Positions 50,191 to 60,334 are shown, numbered from the stretch's first letter. The stretch: 64,000 bases of DNA from Oricola sp. (GCF_022763245.1 NZ_JALEGV010000032.1:62001-126000), one strand, 5' to 3'. Notes: generated from the letters alone by a model not told the origin. Made by a program: numbers and translations.

Positions 50191-53062
50191 TCATCTTCAC
50201 TCCCTTGGGGTCGTAGAAATGGTGACTGACGAATTCGACGGGGACATGCGTCTCCGAGCGCACCGGGTCAGTGGCAAAGGCGCGCGTGCCGATCCGCGTG
50301 TTTCCGTTTTCGACGAGGGCCAGCCCGATGTGCTTGCCGTAGAGCGGCGAGAGGCAGGTGGCCGTGATGTGGCCGAGACTGCGGCCCGGTGCGTCCTTGG
50401 TGCCTTCGACGATGTGGCTGCCGCCGCGCAGCTTCTCGCCGGACGAGGAAATGACGCCGACCAGTGACCAGCGGTCGGGATCGGTCAACCCTTCGCGGGT
50501 GAGCATGACCGAACCGATGAAGGGGGTTTTCTTCGACAGCATCCAGTCGAGATGCAGGTCGTGCGCGGTGGTGCGGCCGTCGATCTCCGCGCCGGTGACA
50601 TGGCCCTTTTCGATGCGCAGCGCGCCGAGCGCTTCAAGCCCGTAGGGCTGGATGCCGTGCGGCTGGCCTGCCTCGATCAGCGCGTTCCAGACGGCCTGTC
50701 CGTGATGCGCGCCGCAATAGATCTCGTAGGCGCGTTCGCCGGAGAAGGACAGCCGGCAGATCATCACCGGAATGCCGTTGATCTTTCCATGCACGATTCC
50801 CATCAGGGGCAAGACCTCGTTGTCGACGGCAGTGCCCGTGACGCAGGCGGCAAGCACTTCACGGCTTTTCGGCCCGGCGACCGCCGCGCCGGCCCACTGG
50901 TCCGTGACCGACGTCAGGTTCACCGAGAGGTCGGGCCAGATGCAGTCCAGGAAATACTCCAGATGTTGCATGACAGGGCCGGCATTGGCCGTAGTCGTCG
51001 TCATCAGGTAGTGCGAATTGGCGAGGCGCCATGTGGTGCCGTCGTCGAAGGCGAAGCCGTCCTCGCGCAGCATCAGGCCGTATCGCGCCTTGCCGACGGC
51101 CAGCTTGGCGAAATTGTTGGTGTAGACCCGGTTGAGGAACTCGGCGGCGTCGGGGCCCTTGATGTCGATCTTGCCGAGCGTCGAGACGTCGACGATGCCG
51201 ACGCCGCGGCGCACGATCCTCGCCTCGCGCAGATAGGCGTCTTCCACCGTTTCGCCCGGCTGGTTGTAGCTTTCGGGCCGCATCCAGAGGCCGGCCGACA
51301 TCATGCCCGCGCCATGTTCCTCGTGCCAGTGATGCATCGGCGTCAGCCGTTCGGGCCGCAGATCCGCGAAGCGCTCGGCCGCCAGGGCGCCGAGAGACGC
51401 GCCGGTGAAGGGCGGACGGAAGCGCGTGGTGCCGACGTCGGGGATCGGTTTGCCGAGCGCGTCGGCCATGATCGCCATTCCGGGGACGTTGGCGGTCTTG
51501 CCCTGGTCGGTCGCCATGCCGAGCGTGGTGTAGCGCTTCAGGTGCTCGACGGACTGGAAGCCCTCGCGATGGGCGAGGCGCACGTCGTCGGCTGTGACGT
51601 CGTGCTGAAAATCGACGAACGCCTTGTCGCCCTTCGCCTTGATTTCGAAGACCGGCGCCGGCGGCTCGATGCCTTCTCCGGCGCAAGAGCCGACCGCATG
51701 CCAATGATCGTCGCCCTCCGGCGGCAGGAAGGCCTGCAGCTTGTCGCTCCAGACGGGCTTCGTGCCGGCCTGCGACGCCAAATGGAGCACGGGCGACCAC
51801 CCGCCGGAGACCAGCAGAGTGTCGCAGGCAAAGCCGCGCTTTGGGCCTGACAGCTTGCCGGTTTCCAGGTTGAATGGCTGCATCAGCACCGAGTCGAGTT
51901 CCGGATCGCCGCCGGATCCGACGATCGCATGGGCCGGAAGCGTCTTCGCGCCGGCTTCGTCGGCAAGCGATTGCGCCCAGTCGCCGACGACCGGCCTCGG
52001 ATCGATGATCGCGGGGATCTCGGCGCCGAGCCTGTGCAGGATCGCGGCGGTCTCGTAGGCGCTGTCGTTGTTGGCGAAGACGACGATGCGCCGGCCGATC
52101 AGAACGCCATAGGACCGGGCGAAGCGCAGCGCGGCGCTGGCGAGCATAACGCCCGGCCGATCATTGCCCGGAAACACCATGGCGCGTTCCAGAGCGCCGG
52201 TCGCCAGAACGACATGGCCGGCACGGATGACCCAGTGACGATGGCGCGCCTCTCCGGTCGCAGGCTTGGCCTTGTGGTCGGCAATGCGCTCGAGCGCCGC
52301 AAACGTGTTGCCGTCGTAGCGGCCCCAGACCGTGGTGCGGTTGAGCAGGCGCACATCCTGGTTGTCGCGGAGCCCGGAGATCAGGGTCTCGGCGAAGCTT
52401 GCCGCATCCGGCCCCGACCAGTTGGCCGTGCCGCCCAATGCCGCCTCGGTTTCGCAGAGGATGACGCTCTTGCCCTCGGCGACGGCCTTGCGCGCAGCCT
52501 CGAGTCCCGACGGGCCGGAACCGACGACGAGGACGTCGCAGAAGGCGTTCATGCGTTCGTATCGCGCCGGATCGGGCACCGTGCCGGCCGAGCCGAGGCC
52601 CGCCGCGCGGCGTATGAAATGTTCGCAGAACCTCCAGAAGCGCGTCCCCTTCAGGGGGCCGATCGCGGGGCCCATGAAGGTCTTGTAGTAGAAGCCGGCG
52701 CTGAAGGTCTTTCCGGCAAGGCCGTTGACGGCCATCAGGTCGTGCCCGAGCGATGGAAACCGGTTCTGGCTTTGGGCAACGAGGCCGTCGAAGACCTCCA
52801 GTTCGGTCGCGCGAATGTTGGGCTCGCGCACGCCCTGCTCGATCACCGTGACGAGTGCGTTCGGCTCCTCGTAGCCCGCGGCGAGTAGCCCGCGCGGGCG
52901 GTGATACTTGAAGGATCGGCCGAGCAGTCGAATCCCGTTGGCGAGGAGGGCCGACGCCAGCGTGTCGCCGGCAAAACCGCTGTAGCGTACGCCGTCGAAG
53001 GTGAAACGGACGGTCTTCGTCCGGTCGATGCGGCCGCCGGAGGTCAGGCGATGCGAGGTCAC
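50183..53062 (-). CDS. soxA: Sarcosine oxidase alpha subunit (SoxA)
   Basis: 959 residues: an N-terminal ferredoxin-like fold (18-100; FTFDGVRYSGFAGDTLASALL), a FAD/NAD domain with GSGPSG at 181-186, and a C-terminal GcvT-like folate-binding domain (about 575-955; EEHGAGMMSAGLWMRPESY). The enzyme oxidises sarcosine to glycine and passes the methyl group to THF as methylene-THF. GTG 53062 overlaps the soxD stop (GTGA). Confidence 0.92.
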   Translation of the reverse strand: MTSHRLTSGGRIDRTKTVRFTFDGVRYSGFAGDTLASALLANGIRLLGRSFKYHRPRGLLAAGYEEPNALVTVIEQGVREPNIRATELEVFDGLVAQSQNRFPSLGHDLMAVNGLAGKTFSAGFYYKTFMGPAIGPLKGTRFWRFCEHFIRRAAGLGSAGTVPDPARYERMNAFCDVLVVGSGPSGLEAARKAVAEGKSVILCETEAALGGTANWSGPDAASFAETLISGLRDNQDVRLLNRTTVWGRYDGNTFAALERIADHKAKPATGEARHRHWVIRAGHVVLATGALERAMVFPGNDRPGVMLASAALRFARSYGVLIGRRIVVFANNDSAYETAAILHRLGAEIPAIIDPRPVVGDWAQSLADEAGAKTLPAHAIVGSGGDPELDSVLMQPFNLETGKLSGPKRGFACDTLLVSGGWSPVLHLASQAGTKPVWSDKLQAFLPPEGDDHWHAVGSCAGEGIEPPAPVFEIKAKGDKAFVDFQHDVTADDVRLAHREGFQSVEHLKRYTTLGMATDQGKTANVPGMAIMADALGKPIPDVGTTRFRPPFTGASLGALAAERFADLRPERLTPMHHWHEEHGAGMMSAGLWMRPESYNQPGETVEDAYLREARIVRRGVGIVDVSTLGKIDIKGPDAAEFLNRVYTNNFAKLAVGKARYGLMLREDGFAFDDGTTWRLANSHYLMTTTTANAGPVMQHLEYFLDCIWPDLSVNLTSVTDQWAGAAVAGPKSREVLAACVTGTAVDNEVLPLMGIVHGKINGIPVMICRLSFSGERAYEIYCGAHHGQAVWNALIEAGQPHGIQPYGLEALGALRIEKGHVTGAEIDGRTTAHDLHLDWMLSKKTPFIGSVMLTREGLTDPDRWSLVGVISSSGEKLRGGSHIVEGTKDAPGRSLGHITATCLSPLYGKHIGLALVENGNTRIGTRAFATDPVRSETHVPVEFVSHHFYDPKGVKMNG

Positions 53063-53337
53063 GCTCCCGACCTCCTCGGCGCCTTGGTGGGGGGGAATTC
53101 GACATGCGAGATCGCATGGGTGAGCGTGTCGCGGGTCACGATGAGATGCTTGCGGCAGCCGCCCGTGTGTTGCCAGAACTCGCGATGCTGACCGGCGGGG
53201 TTCTCGCGCTCATAGACATAGGCGTTCCAATGCGCCAGATCGCCTGACGCGGTGCCGGGGCGCGTGCGAGTGGCGTCGCCCTTGTAGCTGAATTCGGCGA
53301 GGTCGCGCGGGCCGCAATGGGGGCAGGTGATGATCAT
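53059..53337 (-). CDS. soxD: Sarcosine oxidase delta subunit (SoxD)
   Basis: 92 residues with the zinc ligands Cys5, Cys8 (CPHC), His57 and Cys61, matching the pattern of known SoxD. The in-frame extension to 53520 lies inside soxB and is not used; ATG 53337 sits nine bases after the soxB stop. Conserved NPAGQHREFWQH is present. Confidence 0.92.
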   Translation of the reverse strand: MIITCPHCGPRDLAEFSYKGDATRTRPGTASGDLAHWNAYVYERENPAGQHREFWQHTGGCRKHLIVTRDTLTHAISHVEFPPTKAPRRSGA

Positions 53338-53345
53338 CGCTTGAC

Positions 53346-54605
53346 CTAGTGCTTCCAGGGCGTCGCGCCCTGTCCCTTCTCGTCGATGACGTAACCGCGA
53401 TGGAAGCGGTCGAGCGAATAGGCCGCGTTGAGCGGGTGCGGCTCGTCCTTCGCGATGGTGTGGGCAAAGCACCAGCCGGAGGCCGGCGTCGCCTTGAACC
53501 CGCCATAGCACCAGCCGCAATTGAGATACATGCCGGGCAGCGGACCCGTCGTGATGATCGGCGATCCGTCCATCGACATGTCCATGATGCCGCCCCAGGA
53601 GCGCAGCAGGCGAACCCGGGCGAGCGCCGGGAAGAGGGCGACCGTCTCGGCCATCACATCCTCGACGATCGGGAGGTTTCCGCGCTGCGCGTAGGTGTTG
53701 TAGCCGTCGATGTCGCCGCCGAAGACGAGGCCGCCCTTGTCGGACTGCGAGATGTAGAGATGGCCGCCGCCGAAGGTGACGACGGTGTCGATCAGCGGTT
53801 TCAGCGATTCGGAGACGAAGGCCTGTAGGACGTGGCTTTCAATCGGCAGGCGGTCGATGCCGGCGAGCTTCATGACGCGCCCTGTCGAGCCGGCGACGCA
53901 GACGGCCACCTTGTCGGCCAGGATCTCGCCGCGTGTCGTTTGCACGCCGGTGACCGTGTCTCCGTCGCGCAGGAACCCTGTGACCTCGCAATTCTCCAGG
54001 ATGTCGACGCCGCGCCGGTCGGCGCCGCGGGCATACCCCCAGGCGACGGCGTCGTGGCGGGCGGTGCCGGCGCGGGGCTGTTCCAGCCCGCCGAGTATCG
54101 GAAAGCGCGCCGTTCTTGAGAGGTCGAGCCCTGGAACGCGCCGTGCCAGTTCGTCAGGCATGACCATGCGCGCATCGACGCCGAACAGCCGCATCGCGTT
54201 GCCGCGCCGCGCTGCGTCGTCCATCTGCGCCGGGCTGTGGCACAGATTGATGATGCCGCGCTGGGAGAACATGACGTTGTAGTTGAGCTCGTGGCTGAGG
54301 GATTCCCACAGCTTCATCGAGTGTTCGTAGAAGGGCGTGTTGCCTTCCAGAAGATAGTTGGAGCGCACGATGGTGGTGTTGCGGCCGATATTGCCGGAAC
54401 CGAGCCACCCTTTTTCGCACACCGCGACATTGGTGATGCCGTGATTCTTCGCGAGGTAATAGGCTGTCGACAAGCCATGACCGCCGCCACCGATGACGAT
54501 GACGTCGTATCGCGGCTTCGGCTCGGGCTTGCGCCACGCCGGTTTCCAGCCCGTATTGCCGGTCAAGGCGTGTCTGAGTACCTGCCAGGCAGAGTATTCC
54601 GCCAT
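53346..54605 (-). CDS. soxB: Sarcosine oxidase beta subunit (SoxB)
   Basis: 419 residues. FAD-binding GGGGHGLSTAYYLA (39-52); His184 in ARHDAVAW is in the position of the histidine that carries covalent FMN in the Corynebacterium enzyme. It holds the amine-oxidising site. It leads the operon soxBDAG; glyA, often found in front, is not there. Confidence 0.92.
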   Translation of the reverse strand: MAEYSAWQVLRHALTGNTGWKPAWRKPEPKPRYDVIVIGGGGHGLSTAYYLAKNHGITNVAVCEKGWLGSGNIGRNTTIVRSNYLLEGNTPFYEHSMKLWESLSHELNYNVMFSQRGIINLCHSPAQMDDAARRGNAMRLFGVDARMVMPDELARRVPGLDLSRTARFPILGGLEQPRAGTARHDAVAWGYARGADRRGVDILENCEVTGFLRDGDTVTGVQTTRGEILADKVAVCVAGSTGRVMKLAGIDRLPIESHVLQAFVSESLKPLIDTVVTFGGGHLYISQSDKGGLVFGGDIDGYNTYAQRGNLPIVEDVMAETVALFPALARVRLLRSWGGIMDMSMDGSPIITTGPLPGMYLNCGWCYGGFKATPASGWCFAHTIAKDEPHPLNAAYSLDRFHRGYVIDEKGQGATPWKH

Positions 54606-54772
54606 GCTTGCCGTCGTCCCTCTCGCTGTCGGCGATCAATCTAGCCTGCAAGGCTTTGGCGCGCATTGGAATTTTTTACAACATTTTTGAGTCATGGGGT
54701 CCGTCTGCAAGTGTTCGCGGCATGGCGGTCCAGTCTGTTCGCGTATCAGGAAACTGTGATATCAGCCGCGCG

Positions 54773-57169
54773 ATGAGACACCTTGTGAGCATCCTTGTCG
54801 CGTTCGTCATCCTGCTTGGGGCATGGCCCGCGGCCGCGCAGGTTGCGGAAGAAACCAGCACGGCCGTTCAGGGCTTCGAGCGCGAGCTCGGCGTGATTTC
54901 GCAGGCCTTTGACGGGGCCCGACAGGACGACGGCGCCCTGGCCGACCTTTCCAGCCGGGTTCACGCTGTCGAAGAGGGGCTGATCGCAGCCGGGGTGAAA
55001 CTGTCGCCGCGTCTGACCGAGATCAGCGCCAGGCTCGACCAGATCGGCACGTCTGCCGACGATCAGGCCGAACCGTCGGTGCTGCAGGAGCAGCGAAGCG
55101 CGCTTCTGGAAGAGCGGTCGCTTCTCTATGAACTGATCGGGCGGATGGAAGAGTTGTCGGTGACCGCCAACACGCTGGCCAACCAGATCACGGAAGCCAG
55201 GCGCGAATTGTTCACGACGACGCTGTCCCGGCGCTACGACATCACCAAGGCTTTCACCGGCGAGTTGCTCGCGGATTTGCGCGATCGATATTCGGACCTC
55301 GCGGACAAGGTGACGTCCTGGGCCAATTTCGTCTGGCAATACAAGCGCGGCCAGATGCTGACCGCCACGGCGCTGTCCCTTGCTGCTGCGGTGATGGTGC
55401 TGGTGTTCGCGCGCCGTCTGCTCGGGCGTCTCATCCGGCGCGATCCCGAGGCCGTCGAGCCGGGTTATTTCTCGCGCCTGCTCATCGGATTTCTCGGCAC
55501 GCTTCTGCCGACGCTCGGCGTCTGGGTGTTCCTGTCGCTGGTCTTTGCGACCTACAGCTACTTCTCGGTCCTGCGCGGCGACATCGGCGCGATCCTGGCG
55601 AGCCTGTTCGTCGGCACCGCGGTCATCGTCCTCGTTTCACAGCTGGCCGAAGCCGTTCTCGCGCCGCGGCTGTCGCAGTGGCGGCTGGTGGCGGTGACGG
55701 ATCATGCCGCGGGCATTCTGAAATTCCTCGTGGTCGTCATGGCGATCACGACCGTCTTCAACGAGGTCATCACGCAAATCCTGCATGTGGTGGGCGAATC
55801 CCTGCCGATCACCGTGGCGACGAGCCTCGTGAGCAGCACGCTGACCGGGCTTCTCCTGCTGGCGATCTCCGCCGTGCGGCCCTTCGCGGGCGGCGAGGGC
55901 GAGGCGGACCAGCCATGGCCGGGCGTCATCCGCCTGCTATTGCGGGCGACGGGCATCGTGCTGATCCTCGCTGTCTCCGCCGGCTTCATCGGGTTCGCCG
56001 AATTCGGCTCGCGGCAGATCGTCGTCACCGGCGCCGTCGCCTCGACGATCTATCTCGGCTACCTGGCCGCGCATGCGCTGTCGCGCGAGAGCGCGCTGGT
56101 GGACTCCCGCTTCGGCGCCTGGCTGCGGCGGACGTTCGAAATGTCCGACACGCGGATCGACCAACTGGGCCTGGTGGCCGGCATCTTGCTGACGATCGCG
56201 CTCGCGGTCATCGGCGTGCCGGTCCTGCTGCTGCTCTGGGGTTTCCAGTGGGCCGACATCCGCGGCTGGATCCTGTCCGCGGTCAATGAATTCTCGATCG
56301 GATCGCTGTCGATCTCGATCACCGGCATCATCGCGGGCGTCCTCATCTTCATCGTCGGATACTGGCTGACCAAGGTGCTGCAGCGCTGGCTCGACCGCGA
56401 CGTGCTGACGCGCAGCCGCATGGACACCGGCGTCCGCAACTCCGTCAAGACGGCGTTCGGCTATGTCGGTGTGACGATCGCCGCGTTGATCGGCGTGGCC
56501 GCTGCCGGGATCGACCTGTCGCAACTGGCCCTGGTGGCGGGCGCCTTGTCGCTCGGCATCGGTTTCGGCCTGCAGAACATCGTCTCCAACTTCGTGTCGG
56601 GCCTGATCCTCCTGGCCGAGCGGCCGTTCAAGGTGGGGGACTGGATCGAGGCGGGCGGCGTCAGCGGCACGGTGAAGTCGATCAATGTGCGCGCGACGGA
56701 AATCGAGACGTTCCAGCACAAATCCGTCATCCTGCCGAACTCGGAACTGATCAATTCGGCGGTCGGCAACTGGACGCATCGCAACACGCTCGGGCGTGTC
56801 GAGATTCCCGTGGGCGTGGCCTATGAATCGGATCCGAACCAAGTGCGCGACATCTTGCTCGACATCGCGCGGGAGCATCCGCTGGTGCTCAGCAATCCCG
56901 AGCCCTACATCGCGTTCCTGAATTTTGGCGATTCGTCGCTCGACTTCGACCTGCGCGTCTACCTGGCCGATATCGGCAATGTCCTGACAGTCGGCACCGA
57001 CATCCGCTTCGCCATCCTCGAGCGGTTCCGGGAGGCGCGGATCGAGATCCCGTTCCCGCAGCGCGACCTGCATCTGCGCGTCGTGCGCGAAGACGACAAG
57101 AAGGATGTGGCGGTCGCGCTGGACCTCGGTTCGATGGGGCCGGATGCGCAGACGGGCCGGAATGAATAG
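54773..57169 (+). CDS. DUF3772/MscS-type mechanosensitive ion channel
   Basis: 798 residues: signal peptide (about 1-23, GAWPAAAQ), periplasmic coiled-coil DUF3772 (30-200), about nine to eleven membrane segments (from MLTATALSLAAAVMVLVF), and the MscS pore and beta domain near 600-720 (GALSLGIGFGLQNIVSNF then ERPFKVGDWIEAGGVSGTVKSI). It should sit in the inner membrane and relieve osmotic stress; lying between betaine/sarcosine genes fits an osmolyte context. ATG 54773 is chosen for the signal peptide; the frame opens at 54608. Confidence 0.88.
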   Translation: MRHLVSILVAFVILLGAWPAAAQVAEETSTAVQGFERELGVISQAFDGARQDDGALADLSSRVHAVEEGLIAAGVKLSPRLTEISARLDQIGTSADDQAEPSVLQEQRSALLEERSLLYELIGRMEELSVTANTLANQITEARRELFTTTLSRRYDITKAFTGELLADLRDRYSDLADKVTSWANFVWQYKRGQMLTATALSLAAAVMVLVFARRLLGRLIRRDPEAVEPGYFSRLLIGFLGTLLPTLGVWVFLSLVFATYSYFSVLRGDIGAILASLFVGTAVIVLVSQLAEAVLAPRLSQWRLVAVTDHAAGILKFLVVVMAITTVFNEVITQILHVVGESLPITVATSLVSSTLTGLLLLAISAVRPFAGGEGEADQPWPGVIRLLLRATGIVLILAVSAGFIGFAEFGSRQIVVTGAVASTIYLGYLAAHALSRESALVDSRFGAWLRRTFEMSDTRIDQLGLVAGILLTIALAVIGVPVLLLLWGFQWADIRGWILSAVNEFSIGSLSISITGIIAGVLIFIVGYWLTKVLQRWLDRDVLTRSRMDTGVRNSVKTAFGYVGVTIAALIGVAAAGIDLSQLALVAGALSLGIGFGLQNIVSNFVSGLILLAERPFKVGDWIEAGGVSGTVKSINVRATEIETFQHKSVILPNSELINSAVGNWTHRNTLGRVEIPVGVAYESDPNQVRDILLDIAREHPLVLSNPEPYIAFLNFGDSSLDFDLRVYLADIGNVLTVGTDIRFAILERFREARIEIPFPQRDLHLRVVREDDKKDVAVALDLGSMGPDAQTGRNE

Positions 57170-57261
57170 GGCCTGTGCCCGTTCAGTTTCGGTTCAGGAC
57201 GCAACTCCTATATAAGGGACAAGTTACGGGCTTGCCCGAAGAAAGAAAGGAGGCGATGCCT

Positions 57262-57543
57262 ATGTGGCGTCGTTCGATAAAAAGAGGTCCGCTGGTTGCC
57301 GCCGCAGCATTGGCGGTGTGTTCGACGGCTGGCGCCGCATCCCTGACCAACACGGATGCCGAGAGCCAGACGATCATCGTCACCGAGGGCGGCGTCAAGA
57401 GAGAGCTAGCCATTCAGGCGGGTGAAACTGTCACCTTGTGCAATGACGGCTGTTTCCTGACGCTGCCGAGCGGCGACCGCAGGGTGCTTGGCGGCGCCGA
57501 AGCGGTCGACATCGTCAACGGATCGCCGGTGATCAAGCAATAG
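57262..57543 (+). CDS. Small exported protein of unknown function
   Basis: 93 residues: basic N-terminus, hydrophobic stretch (PLVAAAALAVCSTAGAA) ending in a type I signal peptidase site, then a mature part of about 65 residues with one Cys pair (TLCNDGCFLTL), probably one small beta domain with a disulfide. ATG 57262 fits best because GGAGG is 8 bases upstream; ATG 57256 lies too close to it. A TATATAA-like stretch lies about 45 bp upstream. No function recognised. Confidence 0.7.
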   Translation: MWRRSIKRGPLVAAAALAVCSTAGAASLTNTDAESQTIIVTEGGVKRELAIQAGETVTLCNDGCFLTLPSGDRRVLGGAEAVDIVNGSPVIKQ

Positions 57544-57554
57544 CCGGTCCGTGT

Positions 57555-57588
57555 GCCCGGCCTCTTCGAAGGGCGGGCATTTCGCCGC
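57555..57588 (+). terminator. Possible terminator after the small exported protein
   Basis: GCCCG ... CGGGC arms with an inner partly paired CCT/AGG, followed by ATTT. It lies 12 bp after the stop at 57543. The stem is imperfect. Confidence 0.3.
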
Positions 57589-57698
57589 TTACGGCCGCAC
57601 TGGTCGCGCGCCGCTTTGGGGATGTCGCAATCAGGCTGCGCCTGCGGCCCCCGCCGGCCCTATAGTCTGCGCGCAAATCCAGTTCGGAGCGGCGGGCA

Positions 57699-60260
57699 AT
57701 GGCACAATTTCCGGAAAAGGCGAAGGTCGTCATCATCGGCCTTGGCGGTATCGTCGGCGCATCGGTCGCCCATCACCTGATCGAGCGGGGATGGGACGAC
57801 ATTGTCGGCATCGACAAGTCGGGCGTCCCGACCGACATCGGCTCGACGGCGCACGCCTCGGACTTCTGCTACACGACCAGCCACGACCACATGTCGGTCT
57901 GGACCACGCAGTACTCGATCGATTTCTTCGAGAAGATGGGCCACTACGCCCGCATCGGCGGGCTGGAAGTCGCGCGCACGGGCGACGACACCTGGATGGA
58001 GGAGATCAAGCGCAAGGTCACCTCCGGCAAGGCCTTCGGCACCAATGTACGGCTGGTGACGCCCGCCGAGATCAAGGAGATGTTCCCGCTGATCGAGGAG
58101 GACATGGTGCAAGGGGGCATGTTCGATCCCGACGCCGGCCTCGTCGTTCCGCGCTCCCAGACCGTCGCCGGAAAGCTGGTCGACGCCGCCGAGAAGACCG
58201 GCAAGCTGAAGGTCTTCGGCAACACGCCGGCACAATCCCTGATCGTCGAAAACGGCCGTATCAAGGGCGTCGTCACCCATCGCGGCACGATCATGGCCGA
58301 TCACGTGGTCGTCTGCGCCGGCCTGTGGGGCCGTCTGATCGCCGAGATGGTGGGCGAGGACCTGCCGGTGATGCCGGTCGACCACCCGCTGACGTTCTTC
58401 GGGCCCTATGACGAATTCGAGGGCACCGGCAAAGAGATCGGTTTCCCGCTCATGCGCGACCAGGGCAACTCCGCCTATATGCGCGACACGGGCGATCCGA
58501 AGACCACCGAGGGCGGCCAGATCGAGTGGGGCTATTACGAGACCGACAATCCGCGTCTCTGCCATCCGCGCGACATCCTTGAAAAGCACGAGGCGCGGCT
58601 TTCGCCGTCTCAGCGCGATCTGGACATGGAACAGATCATCGAGCCTCTCGAGCGCGCGATGGAGCTGACGCCGATTCTCGGCGAGCTCGGCTACAATGAA
58701 GGCCATTCCTTCAACGGCCTGCTGCAGGTCTCGGCTGCGGGCGGGCCCTCCTGCGGCGAGAGCCAGAAGGTGCGCGGCCTGTGGTACTGCGTCGCCATCT
58801 GGGTCAAGGACGGCCCCGGCTACGGCAAGCTGATCGCAGACTGGATGACGGACGGGCGAACCGAGATCGACCATGCCGGCATCGATTATTCGCGCTTCTA
58901 TCCGCATCAGCTGACCGAAGAGTTCATCGAGAACCGCTGCTATGAGGCGGCGCAGAAGATCTATTTCCCGGCGGTGCATCCGCGCGAACCCTATGCGACG
59001 AGCCGCGGCATCAAGCGGTCGCCCTTCCATGAGCGCGAGAAGGAGCTTGGCGGTTACTTCATGGAGCTCGGCGGCTGGGAGCGCGCGCACGGCTATGCCG
59101 CCAACGAGCATCTGCTTGAGAAATATGGCGACCGGGTTCCGGTCCGCGAGAACGAGTGGGACAGCCGCCATTTCTGGCGCGTGTCGAATGCCGAGCATCT
59201 GGCGATGAGCGAGGATTGCGGCATCGTCAACCTCTCCCACTTCTACATGTTCGACGTGGAAGGCCCCGATCACGTCGCGCTGATGGAATGGCTGTGCGCT
59301 GCGAAGATTGGCGGCGACAACAATATCGGCAAGGGCATCTACACCCATTTCCTCGACGACGAGGGCATGGTGCGCGCCGACCTGACCGTGATCCGGATGG
59401 CGGACCGTTGCCGCGTGGTCGACGGGGCGGATGCCGGACCGCGGGATCTGACCTATGTGAAGCGCGTCGCCGAGGACAAGGGCTTCGACGTGACGATCAC
59501 TGACGTGACCGAGACATACATCACCATGGGCATCTGGGGGCCGAATGCCCGCGAGACGCTGAAGAAGGTGGTCGCCGATCCGGCGGGACTCGACCCTGAA
59601 AACTTCCCCTTCGCCGCGATCAAGCCGATCGAGATCGCAGGCAAGGACGTCACCGCCTTCCGGCTTTCCTATGTCGGAGAGCAGGGCTGGGAATTGCACA
59701 TGAAATATGAGGACGGACTGGCTGTCTGGGACGCTCTGCGCGAGACCGGTGTCATGGCCTTCGGCGTCGAGACATACGCGAACTCGCGTCGCATGGAGAA
59801 GAGCCTGCGGCTGCAGAATGCCGATCTCCTGACCGAGTACAATCTCTACGAAGCCGACCTGGCGCGCCCGAAGGTCAAGGAAGCCGATTTCCGGGGCAAG
59901 GAGAAGCACCTGGAATACCGTGCGCGCGAGAACCAGCCCGCGATGCTGTGCACGCTCGTGATGACCGACAATACGGATGCCAGCGGGGTGAAGCGCTATC
60001 CGGTCGGCGCCATGCCGGTGATCGATCCGGAGACGGGCAAGACGCTTGTCGACGACCTCGGTCGGATTTCCTACACGACCTCCGTCGCTTTCGGGCCGAC
60101 GATCGGCAAGAACATCGCGCTGGCCTATCTGCCATGGTCGTATTGCCAGGTGGGGCGCAGGTTGAACGTCGAGTATTTCGCCGAGACCTATCCGGTCGAA
60201 GTGGCCGGTGTCGGCTATGCACCGCTCTACGATCCGGAGAACCTGAAGCCGAGGAGCTAG
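57699..60260 (+). CDS. Dimethylglycine/sarcosine dehydrogenase-family flavoprotein with C-terminal GcvT domain
   Basis: 853 residues, the length of the DMGDH family. N-terminal FAD-binding VVIIGLGGIVGASVAHHL (10-27), DAO domain to about 400, then GcvT-type folate domain (FHEREKELGGYFMELGGWERA, GPDHVALMEWLCA, LSYVGEQGWELHMKYEDGLAVWDAL, SRRMEKSLR). It demethylates a secondary or tertiary amine oxidatively and moves the C1 unit to THF. The sequence differs from canonical DMGDH in the FAD fingerprint (GLGGIVG for GxGxxG), so the exact amine is open. GGCGGG is upstream of ATG 57699. Confidence 0.87.
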   Translation: MAQFPEKAKVVIIGLGGIVGASVAHHLIERGWDDIVGIDKSGVPTDIGSTAHASDFCYTTSHDHMSVWTTQYSIDFFEKMGHYARIGGLEVARTGDDTWMEEIKRKVTSGKAFGTNVRLVTPAEIKEMFPLIEEDMVQGGMFDPDAGLVVPRSQTVAGKLVDAAEKTGKLKVFGNTPAQSLIVENGRIKGVVTHRGTIMADHVVVCAGLWGRLIAEMVGEDLPVMPVDHPLTFFGPYDEFEGTGKEIGFPLMRDQGNSAYMRDTGDPKTTEGGQIEWGYYETDNPRLCHPRDILEKHEARLSPSQRDLDMEQIIEPLERAMELTPILGELGYNEGHSFNGLLQVSAAGGPSCGESQKVRGLWYCVAIWVKDGPGYGKLIADWMTDGRTEIDHAGIDYSRFYPHQLTEEFIENRCYEAAQKIYFPAVHPREPYATSRGIKRSPFHEREKELGGYFMELGGWERAHGYAANEHLLEKYGDRVPVRENEWDSRHFWRVSNAEHLAMSEDCGIVNLSHFYMFDVEGPDHVALMEWLCAAKIGGDNNIGKGIYTHFLDDEGMVRADLTVIRMADRCRVVDGADAGPRDLTYVKRVAEDKGFDVTITDVTETYITMGIWGPNARETLKKVVADPAGLDPENFPFAAIKPIEIAGKDVTAFRLSYVGEQGWELHMKYEDGLAVWDALRETGVMAFGVETYANSRRMEKSLRLQNADLLTEYNLYEADLARPKVKEADFRGKEKHLEYRARENQPAMLCTLVMTDNTDASGVKRYPVGAMPVIDPETGKTLVDDLGRISYTTSVAFGPTIGKNIALAYLPWSYCQVGRRLNVEYFAETYPVEVAGVGYAPLYDPENLKPRS

Positions 60261-60314
60261 TTCCTCCACACGTGACGGAAAGCGTGCCTGGCTCGGTCGT
60301 TTTCGGGGCAGTCC

Positions 60315-60334
60315 GGCGGCTTCATTGCCGCCGA
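60315..60334 (+). terminator. Possible terminator after the DMGDH-family gene
   Basis: CGGCGGC-TTCATT-GCCGCCG, a 7-bp perfect stem with a 6-base loop about 55 bp after the stop; no U-tract. Confidence 0.35.
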
